DNA from: Streptomyces parvus
GTDB taxonomy: Bacteria; Actinomycetota; Actinomycetes; Streptomycetales; Streptomycetaceae
Assembly: GCF_032121415.1 (NCBI RefSeq)
Contig: NZ_CP135079.1
Location: 1,116,001 to 1,180,000, forward strand
Reading direction: 5' to 3'
DNA: 64,000 nucleotides
Shown here: positions 34,724 to 44,204 of the stretch, in pieces
How positions within the stretch are numbered: the stretch's first letter is position 1
Layout: every line of letters begins with the position of its first letter
Made by a program: the position numbers and the translations under genes
Notes under the pieces: generated by a model
Database searches by the model: none
The model's input: only the letters and a program-made list of their open reading frames with translations
What the model was told of the DNA's origin: nothing

Positions 34724-35300
34724 TGAAATGCTGCCGGATTCCGCGTCATCACACGGTCCGGCACGCGCACTTTACTACCGCCGAGGCCCCTCCACATGCC
34801 GGCGGAACAGCCTTCACTCCAGTGTTTCGAAAGTCGAAACATGCCTTGCGTTCGGCCTCCTGGGTGAGCGGGGCACGGGCGGCGGGACCTCCGGACGGGA
34901 GAGCCTGCTTCCGCGCCGCCGGCTTTCGCAGGTGGGAGGCTTGCGGACGGGTCCGGAGCCCGCCCGGGCAGGGGGCGGTCGCGCGAACCGCGACGCGGCC
35001 GCCACGGCCGCCCGGACGCCCTGGCGGGGGCGGTAATTCACTCGTTCACCGGTTCCGCTCCGGGGCGGTCGCCGTGCGCGCGGCGGTCATGACCTCCCCA
35101 CGCCGCCCCGGGCCCGGACAGGGAGCGGCTCGGCCCTCTCCGCGCACCCCGCGCGGAAGTGGCCGAACCCCGTCGCGGCGGCCCTCGGAGGGGCCGGGAC
35201 GCTCTTGCCCGGCCCCTCCCTCCCACCTACTCTCGTGGCCCCGGGCGGGTCAGGCGTGACGGCCGGCCGGGTCATACGACAACTGCAGACGGAGGCGACC
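34724..35300. other. Intergenic region between fxsA and the SLATT gene
   Basis: This 577-bp space between divergent genes contains the palindrome listed separately and no convincing gene. A 178-codon open frame on the plus strand lacks a ribosome site and has Arg/Pro/Ala-rich shadow composition. A TAAAGT hexamer on the minus strand (34769-34774) could be a -10 box for fxsA. The last 20 bases before the SLATT gene carry its ribosome site GGAGGCGACC. Confidence 0.5.
34823..34841. promoter_or_regulatory. Palindromic operator candidate upstream of fxsA
   Basis: TGTTTCGA-AAG-TCGAAACA is a perfect 8+3+8 inverted repeat lying 100 bp upstream of fxsA. It is AT-richer than the surroundings and has the size of a homodimer binding site. 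A repressor of the fxs operon or of the divergent SLATT gene could bind here; no regulator gene is adjacent. Confidence 0.5.
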
Positions 35301-36227
35301 ATGACGGCGTTGCCCGAGCCGCTGAGATCCATGGTCTTCAGGAACGACGACCTGCCGGACCTGTTCCATCACACGGACGCGGTCGCCGTGGCCCGCCAGC
35401 GCGAGGCCGTGAACACCACACGGGTGCAGCTGGCGCTGCTCGTGGCCGGCACGGTACCCGCGGCGCTGCCCTGGCACACCGACGACGGGCCCGCGGCCCG
35501 GGCGCTGTACGGCGCGGCGGTGCTGGCCTATCTGGGCGTGCTCTTCACGACCTTCCTCGCCTCCCAGCGCAAAGCAAAGTCGCATTGGCAACTCAACCGA
35601 TCCGCAGCGGAGTTCATCAAATCGAACTGCTGGCGCTACGCGGTGCACGGCGCCCCGTTCGACAGCGCGTCCGAGCATCCGGAGGCGCTGTTCGCCAATC
35701 GGCTGGAGGACGGACTCCAGGAGCTGCGGAAGGTGGGCTGGGCCGATCCGCGCGAGGAAATGCCGGATTCCGGCGGACTCATCACGGAGTCCATGCGCGC
35801 GTTGCGGAACAAGGCGTACACGGTCCGCAAGGAGACGTATGTACGGGACCGGCTCATCGAACAGCGCCGTTGGTACCGCCGACGTCAGCAGGCCTCCCGG
35901 CGCGGGGCGCTCATGTGGTCGGGCGCCATTGTCGCGCTGACGCTCCCTGCGCTGGCGCTGAGCGTACTGCAGACCTTCGGGGTGGGCCGGTCGTTCGGTC
36001 TAACGGGGGCCCTGTCCGCGGCGGCGGCGGCCTGTCTCGCCTGGAACGAGATGCGCCGGCACCATCCGCTGATCTCGGCGCACTCGCTGGTGGAACAGGA
36101 CCTGGAGTCGATGCAGGCCGCCATGGAGACCACCCTCACCGAACGGCACTGGCCGACGGCGGTGTTCGAGACCGAGCGGATCGTCTCGCCCGAGCACACC
36201 GACTGGCTGGTCAGACACCGGGTGTGA
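35301..36227 (+). CDS. SLATT/DUF4231 membrane effector protein
   Basis: This 308-residue protein has two pairs of membrane helices: about 43-60 with 69-89, and 209-233 with 242-258. After the first pair comes LNRSAAEFIKSNCWRYAVHG followed by APF, the hallmark of DUF4231/SLATT proteins. The second half ends in FETERIVSPEHTDWLVRH, the C-terminal signature of SLATT proteins, so it looks like a tandem SLATT. SLATT proteins are predicted pore-forming effectors activated by nucleotide signals in SLOG- or SMODS-linked immune systems. The next gene, convergent and 24 bp away, encodes a SLOG-like protein. ATG 35301 follows GGAGGCGACC. The function is predicted from comparative genomics. Confidence 0.82.
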   Translation: MTALPEPLRSMVFRNDDLPDLFHHTDAVAVARQREAVNTTRVQLALLVAGTVPAALPWHTDDGPAARALYGAAVLAYLGVLFTTFLASQRKAKSHWQLNRSAAEFIKSNCWRYAVHGAPFDSASEHPEALFANRLEDGLQELRKVGWADPREEMPDSGGLITESMRALRNKAYTVRKETYVRDRLIEQRRWYRRRQQASRRGALMWSGAIVALTLPALALSVLQTFGVGRSFGLTGALSAAAAACLAWNEMRRHHPLISAHSLVEQDLESMQAAMETTLTERHWPTAVFETERIVSPEHTDWLVRHRV

Positions 36228-36251
36228 CCCTCTTCCCCACCCCGGCTCGGG

Positions 36252-36731
36252 TCAGCCGCGCAGCACCCCGTCGCGCCAGATCACGGTGACCGGGCGGCCC
36301 AGGGTGCGGGCGTACGTCACGATGTCGCCCGTACCGCCGAGGCCCCGGGCGGGGAGGCCGTCCCAGACCGCGAGCAGCCGGTCGCAGTGGTCGGCGATGT
36401 AGGCGCCCGCCGCGTAGTACGCCTCGTCGGTGGAGTGCGGGAAGTCGAGCCGGACCTCCCGTGCCGCGCGCGCCTTGAGCGTCCGGTAGCGGGCGAGGTC
36501 GGCGGCGTTGTCGAAGCAGGCTTCGTAGTCGCCGCTGGGGATCACGGCGGTCAGTTCGGCGCCGCAGGTGAGGGCGAGGTCGGCGAAGAGCTGGTCGGCG
36601 CCGACGGCCAGGCTGGAGAGGGCCTGGCCGGGGCGGTCGGGGCCGCAGAGAGCGGCCCGCATTCCGGCGAGCACATGGGCCTGCGCCTCGACGGGGATGG
36701 AGCGGTGACCGGTCACTCCGATGCGATACAC
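36252..36731 (-). CDS. SLOG-like Rossmann-fold protein, possible nucleotide sensor
   Basis: This 159-residue protein begins YRIGVTGHRSIPVEAQ; the G-x-T-G-H-R turn is typical of SLOG/DprA-like Rossmann domains. It continues LSSLAVGADQLFADLAL (second nucleotide-binding loop, G-A-D), AVIPSGDYEACF, and DRLLAVWDGLPARGLGGTGD, in which G-G-T-x-D binds nucleotide or ribose in the fold. SLOG domains are thought to sense or make nucleotide ligands such as ADP-ribose derivatives and often accompany SLATT effectors. Here the SLATT gene is its convergent neighbour. It starts with a GTG after a GGGGGTAGCAGG stretch. There is no membrane segment. Confidence 0.8.
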   Translation of the reverse strand: MYRIGVTGHRSIPVEAQAHVLAGMRAALCGPDRPGQALSSLAVGADQLFADLALTCGAELTAVIPSGDYEACFDNAADLARYRTLKARAAREVRLDFPHSTDEAYYAAGAYIADHCDRLLAVWDGLPARGLGGTGDIVTYARTLGRPVTVIWRDGVLRG

Positions 36732-36848
36732 GGACCTGCTACCCCCTGATGCCAGCGGAGCGCGCCCCGGGGGCGCCCCGCCCCCTGCCGCCCCGTCACG
36801 ACGATCCGTCGTGGCGACATCCTCTCAAGAGCCCCCCGGCGAGCGGGA

Positions 36849-36876
36849 GCCCCCGTCCGGAACTCCGGACGGGGGC
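36849..36876 (-). terminator. Terminator of sprB
   Basis: GCCCCCGTCCGG and its complement form a 12-bp stem with loop AACT, 41 bases past the sprB stop. Confidence 0.8.
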
Positions 36877-36917
36877 ACGTATGTACGGACAGCTCCGTAC
36901 CTGATCGGCGGGACCGG

Positions 36918-38039
<1,122 letters not shown>

Positions 38040-38048
38040 TCACGCGGG

Positions 38049-38870
38049 TCAGGCGTCGATCCGGTTCCGCTCCCCCGCCGGGACCGCCACGGTGAGCGTG
38101 TTGCCGGGGGGCGGGAAGGGGCAGATGAAGTGATCGGCGAACGCGCACGGCGGCAGCAGCGCGCGGTTGAAGTCGACGCTCACGCTGGAGTCGGCGGCAG
38201 GCGCCCCGGGCCGCAGGAAACGGAAGCGGTAGCTACTGTTCCCGCTGGTCACATCGGCGAAGACGGCCCACAGCGAGCCGTCGGGCTCGACCGCGACCTG
38301 GAGCGTGTGCTCCTGTCCTTCCACCGTGAAGGCGATCTCCCCGCCGAGCCCGAGACCGCGCTCGACCCCGTCCGCGTTGGCCACCCGTACGGTCCGGTCG
38401 GCGTACGGGCGGAAGGTCCCGGACAGCGTCCAGCGGGGGTCGTACGGGGTGGCCTCGATGGTCGAGAAGGCGTGCCGGGCCGGTGATCCCGGGTCGAAGT
38501 CCCGTACCGCCCACAGCCCTTCGCGACGGAGGACCACCAGCCGCCGCTCCCCCTGCGCGACCCGGGAGTCGTCGACGGGTCCGCGGTCCGCGCCGAGCCG
38601 GACCTCGCCGGTCAGGGGCTTGCCGTCGACGACGACGCCGTCCTCGGCGGCGGCTGTGAGGACCACTTCGTCGCCGTCCTCGCGCCAGAGACCGGGGACG
38701 GCCGGAATTCGCCCTTCCGGGTAGTCGGAGAGCCAGTGGGTCCCGGTCAGGGAGAGGGGGCCGTACGGGGCGGCGACGGCGAGGACGCGCCCTTCGTGCC
38801 ACCGCTGCCAGTCCCGCGCGGCGTCCGGCCCGCCGCCGCCCTGTTCCTGCTGCTGTGCGTCCGTGCTCAT
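38049..38870 (-). CDS. DUF1684 domain protein
   Basis: This 273-residue cytoplasmic protein matches DUF1684: GTHWLSDYPEGRIPAVPGLW near the start of the domain, then PVDDSRVAQGERRLVVLRRE, FDPGSPARHAFSTIEATPYD and the C-terminal VDFNRALLPPCAFADHFICP followed by FPPPGN. The last block, with conserved Asn, Pro, Cys and His, is the most diagnostic part of the family. No biochemical role is established. It is the last gene of the operon, four bases after the monooxygenase gene, so a link to organosulfur oxidation is inferred from position. ATG 38870 follows GGAAAGG. Confidence 0.88.
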   Translation of the reverse strand: MSTDAQQQEQGGGGPDAARDWQRWHEGRVLAVAAPYGPLSLTGTHWLSDYPEGRIPAVPGLWREDGDEVVLTAAAEDGVVVDGKPLTGEVRLGADRGPVDDSRVAQGERRLVVLRREGLWAVRDFDPGSPARHAFSTIEATPYDPRWTLSGTFRPYADRTVRVANADGVERGLGLGGEIAFTVEGQEHTLQVAVEPDGSLWAVFADVTSGNSSYRFRFLRPGAPAADSSVSVDFNRALLPPCAFADHFICPFPPPGNTLTVAVPAGERNRIDA

Positions 38871-38874
38871 GCGG

Positions 38875-40167
38875 TCAACCTTTCCATACCGGCTCGGGGA
38901 GGCCGAGGTGCGACCGCAGCGTGGAGCCGGTGTATTCGGAGCGGAACGCACCGCTCTCCTGGAGGAGCGGGACGACCCGGTCGACGACGTCGTCCAGGCC
39001 GCCGGGGGTGAGATGGGGGACGAGGATGAAGCCGTCGGCGGCCCGTTCGTCGACGAAGGCCGTCAGCTCCGCCGCGACGGTGCGGGGTGAACCGATGAAC
39101 GACTGCCGAGTGGTCGTCTCGATGACGGTCCCCCGCAGGGAGAGCCCCTTGGCCTCGGCGAGCGCGCGCCAGCGGGCGACGATCGCGAAGGGGTCGCCGT
39201 GCCGGACCCGGCCCTGGGTGATCTCGGAGTCGGGGACCGGGTCGATGCCGGGCAGCGGCCCGTCGGGGTCGTAGGCGGAGAGGTCGGTGCCCCAGATCTG
39301 CTCGGCGGCGAGAATGGCGTTCTGCGGGGAGACCTGCTGGCGGCGGATCTCGGCGGCCTTCTCCTGGGCCTCGGCGTCGCTGTCGCCGACGACCACGGTG
39401 ACCCCGGGCATGATCTTGAGGCTGTCGGCCTCCCTGCCGTACGCCGCGAGCCGGCCCTTGACGTCGGCGTAGAAGTCCCGGCCCGCCTCCAGGGTGCCGT
39501 GCCGGGTGAAGATGATGTCGGCGGTGGACGCGGCGAACTCCCGGCCCTCGCCGGAGTCCCCGGCCTGGATCACGACCGGGTGGCCCTGCGGCGAGCGCGG
39601 GACGGTGAACTCCCCGGAGACCGTGAACTGCGGCCCCTCGTGGGCGAACGGCCGCGAGACGCCCTCGGGCGTCCAGGAGTCCCACAGTTCGCGGGCGGTG
39701 GCGACGAACTCGGCGGCCCGGGTGTACCGGTCGGTCCGGTCCAGATAGCCGCCCCGGCGGAAGTTCTCCCCGGTGAAGGCGTCGGACGAGGTCACCACGT
39801 TCCAGGCGGCACGGCCAGCGCTGAGGTGGTCGAGGGTGGCGATCCGGCGGGCCAGCTCGTACGGCTCGTTGAAGGTGGCGTTCACGGTCGCGGCGAGGCC
39901 GAGCCGGTCGGTGACGGCGGCCAGGGCGTTCAGCACGGTCAGCGATTCGGGCCGGCCGACCACGTCGAGGTCGTGGATGCGGCCGTTGTGCTCGCGCAGC
40001 CGCAGCCCCTCGGCGAGGAAGAAGAAGTCGAACTTCCCGCGCTCCGCCGTTCTCGCCAGCTGCTCGAAGGAGGAGAAGTCGATCTGGCTGCGGGAGCGCG
40101 GATCGGCCCACACCGTGGTGTTGTTGACGCCCGGGAAGTGGGCGGCGAGATGCATCGGACGGGGCAC
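38875..40167 (-). CDS. NtaA/SnaA/DszA-type FMN-dependent monooxygenase
   Basis: This 430-residue LLM-class flavin monooxygenase has the family markers MHLAAHFPGVNNTTVWADPR, DFFFLAEGLRLREHNGR, NVVTSSDAFTGENFRRGG (flavin-binding segment after the beta-barrel start) and QGHPVVIQAGDSGEGREFAA, where Ser and Gly contact FMN phosphate. Related enzymes oxidise nitrilotriacetate, dibenzothiophene sulfone, pristinamycin or cysteine-derived thioethers using FMNH2 from a separate reductase. The GTG at 40167 has AAGGAGG seven bases upstream and follows the next gene's stop by two bases. Its place beside ABC uptake genes suggests it cleaves the imported compound. Confidence 0.92.
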   Translation of the reverse strand: MPRPMHLAAHFPGVNNTTVWADPRSRSQIDFSSFEQLARTAERGKFDFFFLAEGLRLREHNGRIHDLDVVGRPESLTVLNALAAVTDRLGLAATVNATFNEPYELARRIATLDHLSAGRAAWNVVTSSDAFTGENFRRGGYLDRTDRYTRAAEFVATARELWDSWTPEGVSRPFAHEGPQFTVSGEFTVPRSPQGHPVVIQAGDSGEGREFAASTADIIFTRHGTLEAGRDFYADVKGRLAAYGREADSLKIMPGVTVVVGDSDAEAQEKAAEIRRQQVSPQNAILAAEQIWGTDLSAYDPDGPLPGIDPVPDSEITQGRVRHGDPFAIVARWRALAEAKGLSLRGTVIETTTRQSFIGSPRTVAAELTAFVDERAADGFILVPHLTPGGLDDVVDRVVPLLQESGAFRSEYTGSTLRSHLGLPEPVWKG

Positions 40168-40169
40168 GG

Positions 40170-41231
40170 TCAGGCCTCCTTCGCGGCGTACCGGCCGACG
40201 GGGCGTACGAGCCCGAGGTGTTCGCGCAGAGTGCCGCCGGGGTGGAAGGTGCGGAAGAGGCTGCGGTGCTGGAGGAGGGCCACGGTGCCGTTGACGATCC
40301 TTTCGAGGTCGCGTTCGGGGGTGATGGGCGTGAGGTGGAAGCCGTCGGCCGCGCCCGATCGGTGCCACTGGGCGATGAGGTCGGCGAGATCGACCGGACC
40401 GCCCCGGAAGTAGGTGCCGCCTCCGGCGAGCTGCGGTCCGCTCTCCAGACCGGGCTCCGGGGCGGTCTCCACATCGCCGAGGTCGACGGTGAGCGCGACC
40501 AGGACGCGCAGGGACCCGGCATCGCGCCCGTGGGCGGCGGCCTTGCGGAGCACCTCCTCACGGACGGCGGCCGCCTGCTCGGGGGTGGTGGCCCGGATGT
40601 GGGCGACGTCGGCGTGCCGGGCGGCCGCCTCGCGGGCCGGGGCGGTGGTGGCGTCGATGACGATGACCGGGCGCCCCTGCGGTGGTCGCGGCACGATCGC
40701 GGGGCCCTTCACCGTGAAGGTGGAGCCCTCGAAGTCGACGTAGTGCAGCTTGTCCCGGTCGATGAAGCGGCCGGTGGCGGCGTCCCGGATCTCGGCGTCG
40801 TCCTCCCAGCTGTCCCAGAGCCGTCCGGAGACGTCGGCGACCTCCCCGGCCTCCTGCCAGAGCGCGGCGGGGGGCGCGGCGGGACGTCTGCCGAAGAGCC
40901 GGGCCTCCGCCTCGGTGGTGGAGACGTCGGCCTGCCAGCCGGCGCGGCCCCGGCTCACCCAGTCCAGGGTGGCGACGGCCGAGGAGACGTGGAAGGGCTC
41001 GGTGTGGGTGGTGGTGACGGTCGGGACGAGGCCGACGCGGTCGGTGGCGGGGGCGACGCGGGCGAGGACGGCGAGCGCGTCGAGCCCGGGGCGGGCGAAG
41101 GAGTCGCCGAGGGTGACGTAGTCGAGGGCGCCGTCCTCGGCGAGCCCCGCCAGCCGGAGGTAGTGGCCGGCGTCGTAGTGCGGCGGGCCGCCGATCTCGG
41201 CGGCCAGATGGAGGGATGTACGGGCGGACAT
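40170..41231 (-). CDS. LLM-class flavin-dependent monooxygenase
   Basis: This 353-residue enzyme has the bacterial luciferase-like fold: LHLAAEIGGPPHYDAGHYLR, YVTLGDSFARPGLDALAVLA, TVTTTHTEPFHVSSAVATLD, SRGRAGWQADVSTTEAEARL, and the phosphate-binding PPQGRPVIVIDATTAPAREA. It is shorter than the neighbouring NtaA-like enzyme and distinct from it, so the two probably catalyse successive steps or act on different parts of one substrate. The ATG at 41231 follows GAGAGG. It is the first gene after an intra-operon hairpin and lies two bases before the next monooxygenase gene. Confidence 0.9.
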   Translation of the reverse strand: MSARTSLHLAAEIGGPPHYDAGHYLRLAGLAEDGALDYVTLGDSFARPGLDALAVLARVAPATDRVGLVPTVTTTHTEPFHVSSAVATLDWVSRGRAGWQADVSTTEAEARLFGRRPAAPPAALWQEAGEVADVSGRLWDSWEDDAEIRDAATGRFIDRDKLHYVDFEGSTFTVKGPAIVPRPPQGRPVIVIDATTAPAREAAARHADVAHIRATTPEQAAAVREEVLRKAAAHGRDAGSLRVLVALTVDLGDVETAPEPGLESGPQLAGGGTYFRGGPVDLADLIAQWHRSGAADGFHLTPITPERDLERIVNGTVALLQHRSLFRTFHPGGTLREHLGLVRPVGRYAAKEA

Positions 41232-41280
41232 ATCGGGGACCTCTCGGGTCTGCGGTCGGTCGGGGGCCTCGCGGGGTCGT

Positions 41281-41310
41281 CGTGGCCGGGCCGGACGGAA
41301 CCCGGCCACG
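41281..41310 (-). terminator. Intra-operon hairpin between binding protein and monooxygenase genes
   Basis: CGTGGCCGGG and CCCGGCCACG form a perfect 10-bp stem with a 10-base loop, 24 bases past the stop of the binding-protein gene. It probably acts as a partial terminator or mRNA stabiliser that sets transporter and enzyme levels apart. Confidence 0.65.
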
Positions 41311-41333
41311 ACGACGTCCTCACGGCCGGGGCG

Positions 41334-42308
41334 TCAGCTCCTGGTCTTGGGCAGGCCGGGCGGGTTGATCTCCGACTTCTCCACGGCCTCGCCGCTCAGC
41401 CCCCAGCGCTCGAGGACCTTGCCGTAGGAGCCGTCCTGCACGATGTGGTCGATCGCGGCGGCGTACGCCTTCACCAGACCGCTGTCCTTCTTGGTGGTGG
41501 CGGCGATCTTGCCCTGGAGGTCGCCACCCGCGCCGGAGAGCTGGCCGATGATCTCGGACTGGCCGGCCGTGGCGACGTGGTAGGCGGCGGTGGGGCTCGG
41601 GCCGAGGTGGGCGTCGATACGGCCGGACTGGAGGGCCAGGTAGTAGTCGGTGTCCTTCTGGAAGTACTTGATGTCCACCGGCTTGCGCCCGGCCTTGACG
41701 TTCTCCTCGCTCCACTCGACGAGGATCTTCTCCTGGTTGGTGCCGGAGGAGACCGAGATCGTCTTCCCGGCGACGTCGGCGGGCTCCTTCACCGTCCAGC
41801 CGGAGCCCTTCTTGGCCTCGAAGGCGATGTTGTCGAGCCGGTAGGTGGCGAAGTCGTACTTCTCCTTGCGTTCCTCGGTCACGGTGACGTTGGACAGGAC
41901 GGCGTCGAACTTGGTGCTGTCCAGGCCGACGAAGAGGTTCTCCCAGGAGACCTCCTCGAACTGCGGTTTCAGACCGAGGGTGTCGGCGACGAGGGTGGCG
42001 ATGTCGATCTCGGACCCGATCCGGGTCTGGTCGTCGGTGGCGTAGAAGCCGAGCGGCGGCGAGGCCTCGGCGCTGGCCCCGATCCGCAGCGTGCCGCGCT
42101 TGCGGATCGCCTCGGGGACGAGATCGGCGGCGGCCGCCACCTTCTTGCCTCTGATCCGGTCCTGGTCGGGCCCGATGTTGACCCCGGCGTCCTGGTGGTT
42201 CTTCGGGGCCGCCAGATCGGTTGCGGGGTCGGAGGCGCCGCAGGCGGTGAGCAGACCGGTGGCAGTGAGGGTGGCGAGAGCGAGGATGACGCTGCGGCGG
42301 ACGGACAC
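41334..42308 (-). CDS. ABC transporter substrate-binding lipoprotein (polar amino-acid type)
   Basis: This 324-residue lipoprotein has a type II signal with lipobox LLTAC (Cys23). The body is a cluster-3 SBP: RGTLRIGASAEASPPLGFYA, IGSEIDIATLVADTLGLKPQ, FDAVLSNVTVTEERKEKYDF and ISVSSGTNQEKILVEW. This type binds amino acids or related zwitterions such as cystine or methionine derivatives. It is encoded after the ATPase gene of the same operon. The GTG start at 42308 is nine bases after GGAG. Only the fold, not the ligand, can be read; the sulfur link comes from neighbours. Confidence 0.92.
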   Translation of the reverse strand: MSVRRSVILALATLTATGLLTACGASDPATDLAAPKNHQDAGVNIGPDQDRIRGKKVAAAADLVPEAIRKRGTLRIGASAEASPPLGFYATDDQTRIGSEIDIATLVADTLGLKPQFEEVSWENLFVGLDSTKFDAVLSNVTVTEERKEKYDFATYRLDNIAFEAKKGSGWTVKEPADVAGKTISVSSGTNQEKILVEWSEENVKAGRKPVDIKYFQKDTDYYLALQSGRIDAHLGPSPTAAYHVATAGQSEIIGQLSGAGGDLQGKIAATTKKDSGLVKAYAAAIDHIVQDGSYGKVLERWGLSGEAVEKSEINPPGLPKTRS

Positions 42309-42379
42309 GTACGTGCTCCTAGCGTGGAAAACGCGGAAAGCCTGGAAAGGAGAGGAGAGGCGGGGCGGGGCGGGGCGGT

Positions 42380-43153
42380 TCAGAAGACCTTGGAGAGGAA
42401 CGCGCGGGTGCGCTCCTGGGCGGGGTGGTCGAGTACGTCGGCGGGCGGGCCCTGTTCGACGATGCGGCCCTCGTCCATGAACACGACGGTGTCGGCGACC
42501 TCGCGGGCGAAGCCGATCTCATGGGTGACGACGATCATGGTGGTGCCGCCGTGGGCCAGGTCCTTCATGACGTCGAGGACCTCGCCGACGAGTTCGGGGT
42601 CGAGCGCGGAGGTCGGCTCGTCGAAGAGCAGCAGCCGGGGTTCCAGGGCCAGGGCGCGGGCGATGGCGACGCGCTGCTGCTGACCGCCGGAGAGCTGTGC
42701 GGGGTAGGACGTCGCCTTGTCGGCGAGGCCGACGCGTTCGAGCAGCTTCTCCGCCGCCGCCACGGCCGCCTTGCGGGGGCGGCCCAGCGCCGAGATCGGC
42801 GCCTCGATGATGTTCTCCAGGACGGTGAGGTGCGGGAAGAGATTGAAGTTCTGGAAGACGAAGCCGATCTTGGTGCGCTGGCGCAGCACCTCGCGTTCGC
42901 GCAGTTCGTGGAGCTTGTTGCCGTCCCTGCGGTAGCCGACCAGGGTGCCGTCCACGCTGATCCAGCCCTGGTCGACCTTCTCCAGGTGGTTGATGGTGCG
43001 CAGCAGGGTGGACTTGCCGGAGCCGGAAGGGCCGAGGACGACGGTGACCCCGCCGGGGCGGACCGACAGGTCGATCCCGCGGAGCACCTCCAGGGAGCCG
43101 AACTTCTTGTGCACGGAGCGGATCTCGACCATGGCATCGCTGGGTGTGCTCAT
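42380..43153 (-). CDS. ABC transporter ATP-binding protein (amino-acid type)
   Basis: This 257-residue ATPase has Walker [17 protein letters not shown] near residue 40, Q-loop [14 protein letters not shown], signature [16 protein letters not shown], Walker [14 protein letters not shown] and H-loop VVTHEIGFA. It is of the GlnQ/HisP type. It is the only ATPase gene in a cluster with two permeases and two binding proteins, so it may serve both. The ATG at 43153 overlaps the permease stop (ATGA); a second ATG lies seven codons in. It is cytoplasmic and drives import. Confidence 0.95.
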   Translation of the reverse strand: MSTPSDAMVEIRSVHKKFGSLEVLRGIDLSVRPGGVTVVLGPSGSGKSTLLRTINHLEKVDQGWISVDGTLVGYRRDGNKLHELREREVLRQRTKIGFVFQNFNLFPHLTVLENIIEAPISALGRPRKAAVAAAEKLLERVGLADKATSYPAQLSGGQQQRVAIARALALEPRLLLFDEPTSALDPELVGEVLDVMKDLAHGGTTMIVVTHEIGFAREVADTVVFMDEGRIVEQGPPADVLDHPAQERTRAFLSKVF

Positions 43154-44115
43154 CGCACGGCCCCCTTGGCGTAGTGACGTTCGACGTAGTACTGGAGGAC
43201 GGAGAGCACGGTGGTGAGGAGGATGTACCAGACGGTGGCGACCATCAGCAGCGGCACCACCCGGCCGTTGCGGCCGTAGACCACCTGCACCTGGTAGAAG
43301 AGTTCGCCGATCGCCATGACGGAGACGATCGAGGTGCCCTTGAACAGCGAGATGATCTCGTTGGCCGCGTTGGGCAGGATCGAGCGCATGGCCTGCGGGA
43401 GGACGATCCGCCGCAGCTGCCGGAACTTGGGGATGCCGAGCGCGGCCGCCGCCTCCGACTGGCCGCTTCCGACGGCCAGCACGCCGCCTCGTACGATCTC
43501 CGCCGCGTAGGCCGCCTGGTGCAGCGCGAGGCCGAGGACGGCGGCGCTCATCGCCCCGACCAGGTTCATCGTCTCGAAGGCGAAGAATCCCGGCCCGAAC
43601 GGGATGCCGAAGGTCAACTCCTTGTAGAGGTAGGCGAGGTTGAACCAGAACAGCAGCTGCACGATGAGGGGGATCGAGCGGAAGGCCCAGATGTAGCCGT
43701 ACGCGACGGTCCTCAGGAACGCGCTCGCCGACAGCCGCATGAAGGCCAGGACGATCCCTAGGGCGAAGCCGATCGCCGTTCCGTAGAAGGTCAGTTGGAG
43801 GGTGACCCAGACGGCCTTGAGGATGGTCGGCGCGGTGAAGAACTGCGCGAAGACGCCCCATTCCCAGCCGGGGTTGGTGATCAGCCCGTTGAGGAACTGG
43901 GCCAGCAGGACGGCTGTCGCGGCGATGGCGGCCCACCGCCAGGGGTGGCGTACGGGCACGACGGTCAGCTCGTCGGGGCCCGCACCCCGTCCGGCCTCCT
44001 TCGCGGTGGGCGGATCGACGGGCGGATCGACGGGTGGGTCGACGGGTGGGTCGACGGGTGGGTCGACGGGTGGGTCGACGGGTGGGTCGACGGGTGGGTC
44101 GATGGTCAGTGACAT
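43150..44115 (-). CDS. ABC transporter permease with (V/I)DPP repeat N-terminus
   Basis: This 321-residue permease of the HisM/GlnP type has five to six membrane helices from about residue 60. The EAA loop is [20 protein letters not shown] followed by [14 protein letters not shown], the coupling site to the ATPase. The N-terminal cytosolic region is unusual: eight tandem copies of the tetrapeptide (V/I)DPP, encoded by a 12-bp repeat, occupy residues 5-36. Downstream of the repeat the protein is normal. It overlaps the ATPase gene by 4 bp. No good ribosome site decides the start, but the ATG at 44115 precedes the repeat in frame. Confidence 0.93.
   Translation of the reverse strand: MSLTIDPPVDPPVDPPVDPPVDPPVDPPVDPPVDPPTAKEAGRGAGPDELTVVPVRHPWRWAAIAATAVLLAQFLNGLITNPGWEWGVFAQFFTAPTILKAVWVTLQLTFYGTAIGFALGIVLAFMRLSASAFLRTVAYGYIWAFRSIPLIVQLLFWFNLAYLYKELTFGIPFGPGFFAFETMNLVGAMSAAVLGLALHQAAYAAEIVRGGVLAVGSGQSEAAAALGIPKFRQLRRIVLPQAMRSILPNAANEIISLFKGTSIVSVMAIGELFYQVQVVYGRNGRVVPLLMVATVWYILLTTVLSVLQYYVERHYAKGAVR
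44008..44103. repeat. 12-bp tandem repeat, eight copies, inside the permease gene
   Basis: Eight head-to-tail units of 12 bp fill exactly 96 bp. The first two read GGGCGGATCGAC; the other six read GGGTGGGTCGAC except the last base. Read on the minus strand they encode (V/I)DPP eight times. Because 12 is a multiple of 3, gain or loss of units leaves the frame intact. Confidence 0.97.
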
Positions 44116-44204
44116 GGGAGGAGTCCTTGGGCGCCGAAGCGGTGGTACGGGAGGGCTGCGGAGGGTGCGAGGGTCCGGCGGTACGGAAAAGGGGGCCGGA
44201 CGGG

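Noticed and set aside
34723..35259. A 178-codon plus-strand open frame between fxsA and the SLATT gene
   Set aside because: No ribosome site, Arg/Pro/Ala-rich composition, and it starts inside the fxsA start region. It fits random open frame in high-GC DNA.
44008..44103. The 12-bp tandem repeat as a CRISPR array
   Set aside because: Units are directly adjacent without spacers, only 12 bp long and in frame within a gene; no cas genes are near.
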